This document shows positions 17,907 to 25,022 of a stretch of DNA of 64,000 nucleotides, in pieces. The stretch is from Arhodomonas sp052060015 (GTDB lineage Bacteria; Pseudomonadota; Gammaproteobacteria; Nitrococcales; Nitrococcaceae), in assembly GCF_052060015.1 (NCBI RefSeq), contig NZ_JBPODZ010000005.1:186001-250000 (forward strand). Reading direction: 5' to 3'. Numbering within the stretch: the stretch's first letter is position 1; each line of letters opens with the position of its first letter. The position numbers were made by a program, and so were the translations under genes. Under the pieces are notes generated by a model. It did no database searches, had not been told where the DNA came from, and was given only the letters and a program-made list of their open reading frames with translations.

Positions 17907-18227
17907 ATGGACATCAATGCCCTGGAATCGATGATCGAGCAGGGGCGCGACAGCGCCATGCTGCGCCTGACCCTCGGTAACGCCTATGCCAAATCCGGTG
18001 ATACCGCCGTGGCCCTGGAGCACCTGCGCGCGGCGGTGACCATGGATCCGGGGTATTCGGCGGCCTGGCGGGCCCTGGGTCGGCTGCAGGAGCGCGCCGG
18101 TGAGGGTGATCAGGCGCGGGAGAGTTATCGCCACGGGCTGGAGGCCGCCCGGGAGCGGGGCGACATTCAGGTGGTCCGCGAGCTGGAGGTACGGCTGCGC
18201 CGCCTCGGCGATCCGGGCGGCGGATGA
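17907..18227 (+). CDS. Small TPR-repeat protein
   Basis: 106 residues with about two tetratricopeptide repeats (LTLGNAYAKSGDTAVALEHL and WRALGRLQERAGEGDQARES) and a helical C-terminal tail. No signal peptide, so probably cytoplasmic. TPRs bind other proteins; the partner cannot be told from sequence. No clear ribosome site precedes the ATG (CGCATCCTATTGTC), so a leaderless or weakly translated message is possible. It is 80 bp before the phasin-like gene on the same strand. Confidence 0.75.
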   Translation: MDINALESMIEQGRDSAMLRLTLGNAYAKSGDTAVALEHLRAAVTMDPGYSAAWRALGRLQERAGEGDQARESYRHGLEAARERGDIQVVRELEVRLRRLGDPGGG

Positions 18228-18307
18228 TTCCCGGTTGACTACACTTCGGGCATCGGCGGTGCGAGGCCGATAACGATGCCCCCGGCACTAGCAGAAGGAG
18301 TCGAAGC

Positions 18308-18748
18308 ATGGACTGGCAGAAGCAGATGGAAGAGGCGATGTCCCACTGGACCGATACCCAGCGCAAGCTCTGGGATCAGTGGTTCGAGGGGATGCGCAAC
18401 GCTGGCATGGGCGGCCCCATGCAGGAGACCCAGAAGCAACAGATCGACGCGTGGCAGAAGGCCGTCAGCGAGGCACTGGAGCGCCAGCAGCAATGGGTCC
18501 GGAGCCTCTCCAGCAGCGGCGGCGCCGGCAACGAAGACTGGTCGGCGCAGATGCAGCAGATGATGCGCGCCTGGACCGAGACCCAGGGCGAGCTCTGGCG
18601 GAACTGGCTCTCGCGCATGGAGGACGCGCAGCCGGCCGTCCGCGACATGCCTTGGTATCGTAGCGCCCGGGATGTTCTCGATGCCTGGGAGGAGGCCATG
18701 CGCCAGGCCGGCGAGGCGACTCAGTCGGCAGGTAAGGGCAAGAAGTAG
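18308..18748 (+). CDS. Trp-rich duplicated helical protein, phasin/PhaE-like
   Basis: 146 residues built from two tandem helical units. DWQKQMEEAMSHWTDTQRKL with WDQWFEGM aligns with DWSAQMQQMMRAWTETQGEL with WRNWLSRM (Asp, Trp, Gln-Met, Trp-Thr, Leu-Trp, Trp and Met positions kept); each unit then has a DAW helix. The TQRKLWDQW wording resembles, from memory, the N-terminus of class III PHA synthase subunit PhaE (LQRKYWDNW), so a role at polyhydroxyalkanoate granules is plausible but not proven. No signal peptide or membrane segment. AGAAGGAG precedes the ATG by 8 bases. phaC is not in the window. Confidence 0.7.
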   Translation: MDWQKQMEEAMSHWTDTQRKLWDQWFEGMRNAGMGGPMQETQKQQIDAWQKAVSEALERQQQWVRSLSSSGGAGNEDWSAQMQQMMRAWTETQGELWRNWLSRMEDAQPAVRDMPWYRSARDVLDAWEEAMRQAGEATQSAGKGKK

Positions 18749-18754
18749 GGAGCC

Positions 18755-18789
18755 AAAAAAAGACGCCGGCGCGGTCCCTGCGCCGGCAT
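18755..18789 (-). terminator. Rho-independent terminator of the minus-strand RNA
   Basis: On the minus strand GCCGGCGC-AGGGACC-GCGCCGGC (18787-18765) is an 8-bp GC stem, extendable by a wobble and an A-T pair, followed by GTC and seven T (18761-18755). The run of T is on the minus strand. On the plus strand the same hairpin is followed only by ATTTCC, so it may weakly end the phasin-like transcript as well. Confidence 0.8.
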
Positions 18790-18930
18790 TTCCAGGTTCA
18801 CTGTGCTGGAGGTGAAATGCGCACGCGCCCCGTCCTTGGGGTGTCGGACCTCCTGTCCGCGTGCGCCACGTCCCTGTGCCCTTTTTGTTGGTTGATCAAC
18901 TTCCGTGTCGACCCGGCCCGCCTTTCCTGG
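18755..18930 (-). ncRNA. Probable RsmY/RsmZ (CsrB-type) regulatory RNA
   Basis: Roughly 175 nt on the minus strand in a gap without a gene. It contains eight GGA motifs (plus-strand TCC at 18925, 18902, 18871, 18856, 18851, 18833, 18791 and 18775), the CsrA/RsmA-binding signature. Several sit in hairpin loops: GCC-AGGAAA-GGC (18931-18920), CAC-AGGGAC-GTG (18878-18867), CGGAC-AGGAG-GTCCG (18859-18845, an ACAGGA match to the CsrA consensus), CCCC-AAGGAC-GGGG (18841-18828) and the terminator loop AGGGACC. A 9-bp stem (18819-18827 with 18858-18866) encloses the third and fourth. A -10-like TATACG lies at 18942-18937 and a GacA-box-like palindrome at 18994-19011. Expected function: sequestering CsrA/RsmA. 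No homology search was possible. Confidence 0.7.
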
Positions 18931-18936
18931 CAGGCA

Positions 18937-18942
18937 CGTATA
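18937..18942 (-). promoter_or_regulatory. -10-like element for the minus-strand RNA
   Basis: TATACG on the minus strand, about 7 nt before the inferred RNA start. The position 17 bp further upstream (GCCCTC) is no match to a -35, as expected for a promoter that depends on an activator. Confidence 0.4.
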
Positions 18943-18993
18943 CAGCTTGCCATGCGGGGGAGGGCTTGGCTGTCAGTCAGTAATGACATTCCG

Positions 18994-19011
18994 TGTAGGA
19001 ATATTCCTACA
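18994..19011. promoter_or_regulatory. GacA-box-like perfect 18-bp palindrome
   Basis: TGTAGGAATATTCCTACA is a perfect palindrome. It agrees with the GacA/UvrY upstream activating sequence (TGTAAG-N6-CTTACA) at 10 of 12 defined positions. It is centred about 72 bp upstream of the inferred start of the minus-strand RNA. Studied rsmY/rsmZ sites are nearer -60, so this is about one helical turn further out. It is also 27 bp upstream of dtd on the other strand. Confidence 0.6.
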
Positions 19012-19037
19012 TCGGGTGCACCCCCTGGAGGTCTCCC

Positions 19038-19478
19038 TTGATCGCACTGCTGCAACGGGTCCGCCACGCCGAGGTGCGGGTGGACGGGGAAACGGTCGCG
19101 GCCATCGGCGCCGGGCTGCTGGTGCTCGCCGGGGTCCAGCGTGACGACGAGGTGGCGGACGCCCGTCGCCTCGCGGAACGGCTGCTCGCCTACCGCGTCT
19201 TCCCCGACGCCGAGGGCCGGATGAACCGGTCGCTCACAGAGATCGACGGCGGGTTGCTGTTGGTGCCTCAGTTCACCCTGGCGGCGGACACCCGCAAGGG
19301 CAACCGTCCGGGCTTCTCCACCGCAGCGCCACCGGAGCGTGGCGAGGTGCTGTTCCGGGAGTTGGTGGCCTGCTGCCGTCAGCGCCATGCGGATGTGCAG
19401 GCCGGTGTCTTCGGCGCGGACATGGCGGTGGGTCTGACCAACGACGGGCCGGTGACATTCTGGCTGCAGACCCGGTAG
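19038..19478 (+). CDS. dtd: D-aminoacyl-tRNA deacylase
   Basis: Hydrolyses D-aminoacyl-tRNAs and Gly-tRNA(Ala). 146 residues from a TTG start preceded by GGAGGT. The family motifs are intact: LLVPQFTLAADTRKGNRPGF with the SQFT-like chirality-checking loop, and the C-terminal cross-subunit motif LTNDGPVTFWL with its Gly-Pro. It lies directly upstream of the his operon with an 81-bp gap and may be transcribed separately from it. Confidence 0.95.
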   Translation: MIALLQRVRHAEVRVDGETVAAIGAGLLVLAGVQRDDEVADARRLAERLLAYRVFPDAEGRMNRSLTEIDGGLLLVPQFTLAADTRKGNRPGFSTAAPPERGEVLFRELVACCRQRHADVQAGVFGADMAVGLTNDGPVTFWLQTR

Positions 19479-19517
19479 CGCCGTGGCTGAACGGCGAGGC
19501 ACACCGCGTGGCAGCCG

Positions 19518-19526
19518 TGGTATGCT
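19518..19526 (+). promoter_or_regulatory. Extended -10 promoter candidate for hisB
   Basis: TGGTATGCT fits an extended -10 (TGnTATnnT), 34 bp before the hisB ATG. The element 17 bp upstream (GGCACA) matches the -35 at only 3 of 6 positions, which is common for extended -10 promoters. Confidence 0.35.
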
Positions 19527-19559
19527 CCGCGCGTCACCCAGCCCAGCGACACCGAGAGC

Positions 19560-20159
19560 ATGGCCGATCGACTCGCAACCATCGAGCGCAATACCCTGGA
19601 GACCCAGATCCGGGCGGAGATCAATCTGGACGGCAGCGGCAACTCCCGCGTTGATATCGGGGTCCCCTTTCTGGAGCACATGCTGGACCAGATCGCCCGC
19701 CATGGGCTGATGGATCTGGATATCCGCGCCAGCGGCGATCACCACATCGACGATCACCATACCGTCGAGGACGTGGGTATCACCCTGGGCCAGGCGCTGG
19801 CGCAGGCGGTGGGGGAGAAGAAGGGCATCCGCCGCTTCGGCCATGCCTACTGCCCCCTCGACGAGGCGCTGTCCCGGGTGGTGGTGGACTTCTCCGGGCG
19901 GCCGGGGCTGGAGTTCAACGTGGACTTTCCCCGGGCGCGTATCGGCAGCTTCGACGTGGACCTGTTCAGCGAGTTCTTCCAGGGCCTGGTCAACCACGCA
20001 TGGATCACCCTGCACGTGGACAACCTCCGCGGCCATAACGCCCACCACATCGCCGAGACGGTGTTCAAGGCCACCGGCCGGGCACTACGCATGGCGGTGG
20101 AGCTCGACCCCCGGCAGACCGGCGTGACCCCTTCCACCAAGGGCACGCTGTCGGGGTGA
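19560..20159 (+). CDS. hisB: Imidazoleglycerol-phosphate dehydratase
   Basis: Mn-dependent dehydration of IGP to imidazole-acetol phosphate in histidine synthesis. 199 residues, the monofunctional form lacking the N-terminal phosphatase of E. coli HisB. Two DDHHxxED-like metal motifs are seen: DHHIDDHHTVEDVG and GHNAHHIAETVFKA, plus GVPFLEHMLDQIARHG. First of six consecutive his genes, hisBHAFIE; hisG, hisD and hisC are not in the window, a split arrangement usual in this lineage. Confidence 0.97.
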   Translation: MADRLATIERNTLETQIRAEINLDGSGNSRVDIGVPFLEHMLDQIARHGLMDLDIRASGDHHIDDHHTVEDVGITLGQALAQAVGEKKGIRRFGHAYCPLDEALSRVVVDFSGRPGLEFNVDFPRARIGSFDVDLFSEFFQGLVNHAWITLHVDNLRGHNAHHIAETVFKATGRALRMAVELDPRQTGVTPSTKGTLSG

Positions 20160-20163
20160 GGCC

Positions 20164-20802
20164 ATGACGCAGATCGTCGTCGTCGACTACGGTATGGGCA
20201 ACCTGCGCTCCGTTTCCAAGGCCCTGGAGCACGCCGGGGCCCATGAGGTGCGGGTGACCGATGACGCCGAGACCATCGCCGCCGCCGAGCGGGTGGTCTT
20301 TCCGGGGCAGGGCGCGGCACGGGAATGCATGAGCGCGTTGCATGCCCACGAGCTGGTCAGCGTACTCCGGGAGTCCATGGCCGAGAAACCGTTCCTGGGT
20401 GCCTGCATGGGCATGCAGGTGCTGCTCGGGCACAGCGAGGAGAATGACGGGGTTACGCTTCTTGGCGCCTTTCCCGGGGAGATCCGGCATTTTCGACACC
20501 ATTTCCCGGAAACCGCGCAAGGGCTCAAGGTCCCCCATATGGGCTGGAACCGGGTGCGCCAGACCGCCGAGCATCCACTGTGGGCGGGGGTCGCCGACGG
20601 CGAATGGTTCTACTTCGTCCACAGCTACTACGCCGAGCCCCGGGACCCGGGGTTGGTGCTCGGGGTGACCGACTACGGGGGCGAGTTCGCCAGCGTGGTC
20701 GGGCGGGACAACGTGTTCGCCACCCAGTTTCACCCGGAGAAGAGCCACGATGCCGGGCTACGTCTGCTCGGCAACTTCATCCAATGGGACGGCCGTGCCT
20801 GA
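20164..20802 (+). CDS. hisH: Imidazole glycerol phosphate synthase, glutaminase subunit
   Basis: Class I glutamine amidotransferase that supplies ammonia to HisF. 212 residues. The nucleophile is in LGACMGMQVLLGHSEEN and the His-Glu dyad in FATQFHPEKSHDAGLRLL; VDYGMGNLRSVSKALEHAG is the conserved N-terminus. It lies 4 bp after hisB. Confidence 0.97.
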   Translation: MTQIVVVDYGMGNLRSVSKALEHAGAHEVRVTDDAETIAAAERVVFPGQGAARECMSALHAHELVSVLRESMAEKPFLGACMGMQVLLGHSEENDGVTLLGAFPGEIRHFRHHFPETAQGLKVPHMGWNRVRQTAEHPLWAGVADGEWFYFVHSYYAEPRDPGLVLGVTDYGGEFASVVGRDNVFATQFHPEKSHDAGLRLLGNFIQWDGRA

Positions 20803-20827
20803 GGGGCGCCGCCAGTAGACAGGTGTA

Positions 20828-21585
20828 ATGGATCCGGACATGCTCCTTATCCCGGCGATCGATCTCAAGGAAGGCAAGTGCGTGCGCCTGCGCCAGGGGC
20901 GCATGGACGATGAGACCATCTTCTCCGACGACCCGGTGGCCGTGGCCGGCCGCTGGATCGAGGCGGGCGCGCGCCGTATCCACCTGGTGGACCTCAACGG
21001 CGCCGTGGCCGGCTTTCCGGTCAATGCGGACATCATCGGTCGCATCTCCGAGGCGTATCCGGAGGTCGACATCCAGGTCGGCGGCGGTATCCGGAGCTTC
21101 GACGTAATCCAGACCTACCTGGACGTGGGCGTGGACTACGTGATCATCGGCACGCAGGCGGTGCGGCAGCCGGCCTTTGTCGACGATGCCTGCGATGAGT
21201 TCCCGGGCCACATCATCGTGGGCCTGGACGCCAAGGACGGGATGGTGGCTACCGACGGATGGGAGCAGGTCAGCACCGCCACCGCCGAGGCGATGGCGCG
21301 GCGCTTCGAGGCCGCCGGCGTGGAGGCGCTGGTGTTCACCGACATCGGCCGCGACGGCATGATGCGCGGCGTCAACGTGGAGGCCACGGCCCGGCTGGCA
21401 CGGGCGGTGGAGATCCCGGTGATCGCCTCCGGCGGGGTTACCTCCATGGACGACGTCCGGGCGCTGTGTGCCGCCGCCGATAGCGGGATCGCCGGGGCCA
21501 TCGTCGGCCGGGCGCTCTACGAGGGACGGCTGGACCTGGAGGCCGCTCAGCGCATGGCCAACGAGCTCACCAGCGGGGCGGCGTG

Positions 21586-21586
<1 letters not shown>
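20828..21586 (+). CDS. hisA: ProFAR isomerase (phosphoribosylformimino-AICAR-P isomerase)
   Basis: TIM-barrel Amadori isomerase converting ProFAR to PRFAR. 252 residues. Catalytic Asp in LLIPAIDLKEGKCVRLRQG and the second Asp in FTDIGRDGMMRGVN; phosphate-binding VGGGIRS and ASGGVTSMDDV. The start may be the ATG at 20828 or the ATG at 20840 (MLLIPAIDLK), the usual family N-terminus. Its TGA overlaps the hisF ATG. Confidence 0.97.
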
Positions 21587-22355
<769 letters not shown>

Positions 22356-22359
<4 letters not shown>

Positions 22360-22751
22360 CATGGCTCGACGAGGTCCGCTTCAACGACGACGGCCTGGTG
22401 ACCGCCATCGCCCAGGACGCCGCGGACGGCCGGGTGCTGATGCTGGCCTGGATGGACCGGGAGGCCCTGCGCATCACTGCCGAAATCGGTGAGGCGGTGT
22501 ACTATTCGCGCTCCCGGCGGCGGCTTTGGAAGAAGGGCGAGTCCTCGGGCCATGTCCAGCGCGTGCGGGACATCCGCCTCGACTGTGACGGCGATGCGGT
22601 GCTGCTCGCCGTCGAGCAGATCGGCGGGATCGCCTGCCATACCGGCCGGCGCAGCTGCTTCTATCGCCGGCTCGCCGACGACGCCTGGATCGAGGAAGAC
22701 CCGGTGGTCCGCGACCCGGAGGCCATCTACGGGGGGGAGGGGAATGGCTGA
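22356..22751 (+). CDS. hisI: Phosphoribosyl-AMP cyclohydrolase
   Basis: Zn/Mg-dependent opening of the PR-AMP purine ring. 131 residues, a stand-alone HisI rather than the HisIE fusion of enterics. Motifs: VLMLAWMDREALR, YYSRSRRRLWKKGESSGHVQ and the metal site LDCDGDAVLLAVEQ with ACHTGRRSCFYR. Four-base overlap with hisF and eight-base overlap with hisE. Confidence 0.97.
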
Positions 22752-23070
22752 CGACATCCTCCAGCGCCTCGCCGAGGTCCTCGAGGCTCGCAAGGGCGCC
22801 GATCCGGAGGGTTCCTACGTCGCCGGGCTATATGCCCGCGGCGAGGACCGGATCCTCAAGAAGGTCGGCGAGGAGGCCACCGAGACGGTGCTCGCCGCGA
22901 AATCCGGAGATCGGGACCATTTGGTTTATGAGACCGCGGATCTGTGGTTCCATACTCTGGTCATGCTGGCGCACTATGGTCGCGGTCCGGCTGACGTGCT
23001 CGCGGAGCTGGACCGCCGGTTCGGCCTGTCCGGACACGACGAAAAGGCCGCCCGCGAGGACGGCGATTAG
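22744..23070 (+). CDS. hisE: Phosphoribosyl-ATP pyrophosphatase
   Basis: All-alpha MazG-like pyrophosphohydrolase that makes PR-AMP from PR-ATP. 108 residues from the ATG at 22744, inside the end of hisI and preceded by GGGGGGAGGGGA. EGSYVAGLYARGEDRILKKV and the metal-binding GEEATETVLAAK / DLVYETADLWFHTLVML-type helices are present. A hairpin follows, then tatA. Confidence 0.96.
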   Translation: MADDILQRLAEVLEARKGADPEGSYVAGLYARGEDRILKKVGEEATETVLAAKSGDRDHLVYETADLWFHTLVMLAHYGRGPADVLAELDRRFGLSGHDEKAAREDGD

Positions 23071-23076
23071 CGGGTT

Positions 23077-23096
23077 CCGCCGCCAAGGGGCGGCGG
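23077..23096 (+). terminator. Intercistronic hairpin between hisE and tatA
   Basis: CCGCCGCC-AAGG-GGCGGCGG is a perfect 8-bp stem with a 4-nt loop, followed by CTCAAATTATTT, which is only a weak U-rich tail. It may partly end his transcription or protect the his mRNA 3' end while allowing read-through into tat. Confidence 0.5.
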
Positions 23097-23120
23097 CTCA
23101 AATTATTTAGGAGGGGATCC

Positions 23121-23399
23121 ATGGGATTCGGTGGCATCAGCGTTTGGTCGCTCCTGCTCATTCTGGTCATCGTGCTGCTGCTCTTCGGCACCAAGAAACT
23201 GCGTAACGTCGGCACTGACCTCGGGGGTGCGATCCGCGGCTTCAAGCAGGCGATGGGCGAGGGCGAGAAGGGCGGCGAAAAGAAGGACGAGGATAGCAGC
23301 GAGCGCCTGGAGTCCGGCGAGGGTGAAGACGGCGGCCGGCAGGCCGACGCCAGCCGGACCGAAGACGAGACGGCCCGCGACCGTCACCACTCCGGCTGA
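23121..23399 (+). CDS. tatA: Sec-independent translocase subunit TatA
   Basis: Pore-forming subunit for export of folded proteins. 92 residues: one N-terminal TM (WSLLLILVIVLLLFG), the hinge FGTKKLRNVG, an amphipathic helix (LGGAIRGFKQAMGEGE) and a long, very acidic tail. AGGAGGGG lies before the ATG. tatA-tatB-tatC downstream of the his genes is a common gammaproteobacterial order. Confidence 0.95.
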   Translation: MGFGGISVWSLLLILVIVLLLFGTKKLRNVGTDLGGAIRGFKQAMGEGEKGGEKKDEDSSERLESGEGEDGGRQADASRTEDETARDRHHSG

Positions 23400-23416
23400 C
23401 CGCGGCTCGCCGGCAG

Positions 23417-23806
23417 ATGTTCGACGTCAGCTTCTGGGAGCTGCTGATCATCGGCGTGATCGCGCTGATCGTGGTGGGTCCGGAGCGGCTCCCGGGGCTC
23501 GCACGCACCCTCGGTCTCTGGGTGGGCCGGGCACGGGCCACGTTCACGTCGCTGAAGGACGAGATTGAGCGGGAGTCCCATATCCAGGGCCTGAAGGACA
23601 CCGAGCGGGCGATGCGCGAGCGCGAGCGGGAATTCCGCGAGGACGTCCAGCGGACTACGCGGGATGTCCATGAGACCGCGGAGAGTGCCCGCAGCGACGT
23701 CGAGGAGGCCGCCGGCGAGCGTCGCAACGGCGGTGGCGATGCCGATGCCGCGGCGGAGAAGACGTCGCCACAGGGTGAAAGGGAACGGGACAACACCGGA
23801 CAATGA
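23417..23806 (+). CDS. tatB: Sec-independent translocase subunit TatB
   Basis: Twin-arginine signal receptor subunit with TatC. 129 residues: MFDVSFWELLIIGVIALIVV TM with the conserved Glu, then GPERLPGLARTLG, the TatB hallmark, and a charged coiled-coil tail. It overlaps tatC by ATGA. Confidence 0.95.
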   Translation: MFDVSFWELLIIGVIALIVVGPERLPGLARTLGLWVGRARATFTSLKDEIERESHIQGLKDTERAMREREREFREDVQRTTRDVHETAESARSDVEEAAGERRNGGGDADAAAEKTSPQGERERDNTGQ

Positions 23807-24567
23807 GCGCTGATCCACGTGATGAGGGGATGGACGAGGACCGGCCCCTGCTGAGCCATTTGCTCGAGCTGCGTAGCCGGCTGATGCGCGCCGTGCTCGC
23901 GACCCTGGCGGTGTTCCTCGTGCTCTATCCCTTCCGCGACCCCCTCTACCAATGGCTCTCCGGGCCCCTGCAGGCGGTGCTCCCCGAGGGCTCGCAGATG
24001 ATCGCCACCCAGGTGGCCACGCCGTTCCTGATACCGCTCAAGCTGGCCTTGGTCAGCGCCTTCTTCATCTGCATCCCGTACGTCCTCTATCAGGTGTGGG
24101 CGTTCGTGGCACCGGGGCTCTATCGCCACGAGCGGCGACTGATCTGGCCCCTGCTCGCCTCCAGCGTCGCGCTGTTCTACCTGGGCATGGCCTTCGCGTA
24201 CTTCGTGGTGTTCCCGCTGGTGTTCCGTTTCTTCGCTGGTGTCACCCCTGAGGGGGTGTCGATGATGACCGATATCGGCGAGTACCTCTCCTTCGTGCTC
24301 ACCCTGTTCTTCGCCTTTGGTGCGGCCTTTGAGGTGCCCATCGCCACCATACTGCTCATCCGCAGCGGCATGATCTCCCGGGAGGACCTGGCGGCGAAGC
24401 GCCCGTATGTGATCGTCGCCGCCTTCGTGATCGGAATGGTGCTTACCCCCCCGGATGTCATCTCCCAGGTGCTGCTGGCGCTGCCGGTATGGCTGCTGTT
24501 CGAGGCCGGCCTGGTGTTCTCGCGCTGGCTTCCCGGCGGTGACCGGGCCACGGAAACCGATTCCTGA
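23803..24567 (+). CDS. tatC: Sec-independent translocase subunit TatC
   Basis: Six-TM core of the Tat translocase. 254 residues. The conserved cytoplasmic N-terminus PLLSHLLELRSRLMRA, the first periplasmic loop (GSQMIATQVATPF) and FVAPGLYRHERRL are all present. Last gene of the tat operon; no clear terminator directly follows. Confidence 0.96.
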   Translation: MSADPRDEGMDEDRPLLSHLLELRSRLMRAVLATLAVFLVLYPFRDPLYQWLSGPLQAVLPEGSQMIATQVATPFLIPLKLALVSAFFICIPYVLYQVWAFVAPGLYRHERRLIWPLLASSVALFYLGMAFAYFVVFPLVFRFFAGVTPEGVSMMTDIGEYLSFVLTLFFAFGAAFEVPIATILLIRSGMISREDLAAKRPYVIVAAFVIGMVLTPPDVISQVLLALPVWLLFEAGLVFSRWLPGGDRATETDS

Positions 24568-24653
24568 TCTATTGGTAAGAAAAGCTCGAGATTTAGCCGG
24601 TGCCGGCCAGTAAGGACCGGTTAACGGGTTGTAAGCCCGCGCCAGTGTTGCGC

Positions 24654-24681
24654 TTGCACACACTCACGAGTATCGTATCGC
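24654..24681 (+). promoter_or_regulatory. Candidate sucA promoter
   Basis: TTGCAC (24654-24659) and TATCGC (24676-24681) are separated by 16 bp and match the sigma70 -35 and -10 at 4 of 6 positions each. This would leave a leader of about 335 nt before sucA. Confidence 0.3.
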
Positions 24682-25003
24682 GGGCAGTACCCCGGGGGCG
24701 CCGACCGGCAGAGATTGGTCGAGTGCCTCTCTCGGGACACCCATCAGCGGCAAGGACAGTCGGGCACGGCGTGAGATGAACGCTACCGGAGCCAGCGCAT
24801 CCGGGTCGGGAGACCGCGCTACGGGCCGGCCACCGCGACCCGCCCCCTCAACCCGCTCGTCCGGCGACCCGGAGCCGGCGAAGCCATTCCCTGCCCGTGT
24901 CCCTTTTGCTCGTACCCTTTGCCCCTTTGCTTCCCGGTCCCACTGGCATGGTCATGCCGGTCGGCTACCTTTTGCCTTGAGACCCCACTGCACACGCGCA
25001 CTC

Positions 25004-25018
25004 AATCACCAGGTGATT
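25004..25018 (+). promoter_or_regulatory. Palindrome covering the sucA ribosome-binding site
   Basis: AATCACC-A-GGTGATT is a perfect 7-1-7 dyad ending 4 nt before the ATG. Its right arm holds the Shine-Dalgarno AGGTGA. In RNA the arms would need one or two pairs opened to close the loop, but the structure could still hide the SD. Rfam describes sucA leader RNA motifs in Beta- and Gammaproteobacteria; whether this is one of them is untested. It could instead be a DNA operator. Confidence 0.4.
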
Positions 25019-25022
25019 CCCC

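Larger units (their letters stand above)
24568..25022. other. 455-bp gap between tatC and sucA
   Basis: No convincing gene. A frame at 24776-25039 lacks a ribosome site and has biased composition. Visible elements are small hairpins (CGGG-TTGTAAG-CCCG near 24625; GGCATG-GT-CATGCC at 24945-24958), a candidate promoter at 24654-24681 and the SD-containing palindrome at 25004-25018. The leader is long enough for 5' UTR regulation of sucA. Confidence 0.5.

Noticed and set aside
18755..19037. Small protein genes in the dtd upstream gap (for example a plus-strand frame at 18817-19041)
   Set aside because: No ribosome site, no protein-like pattern, and the frame runs across the palindrome; the RNA interpretation explains the structure better.
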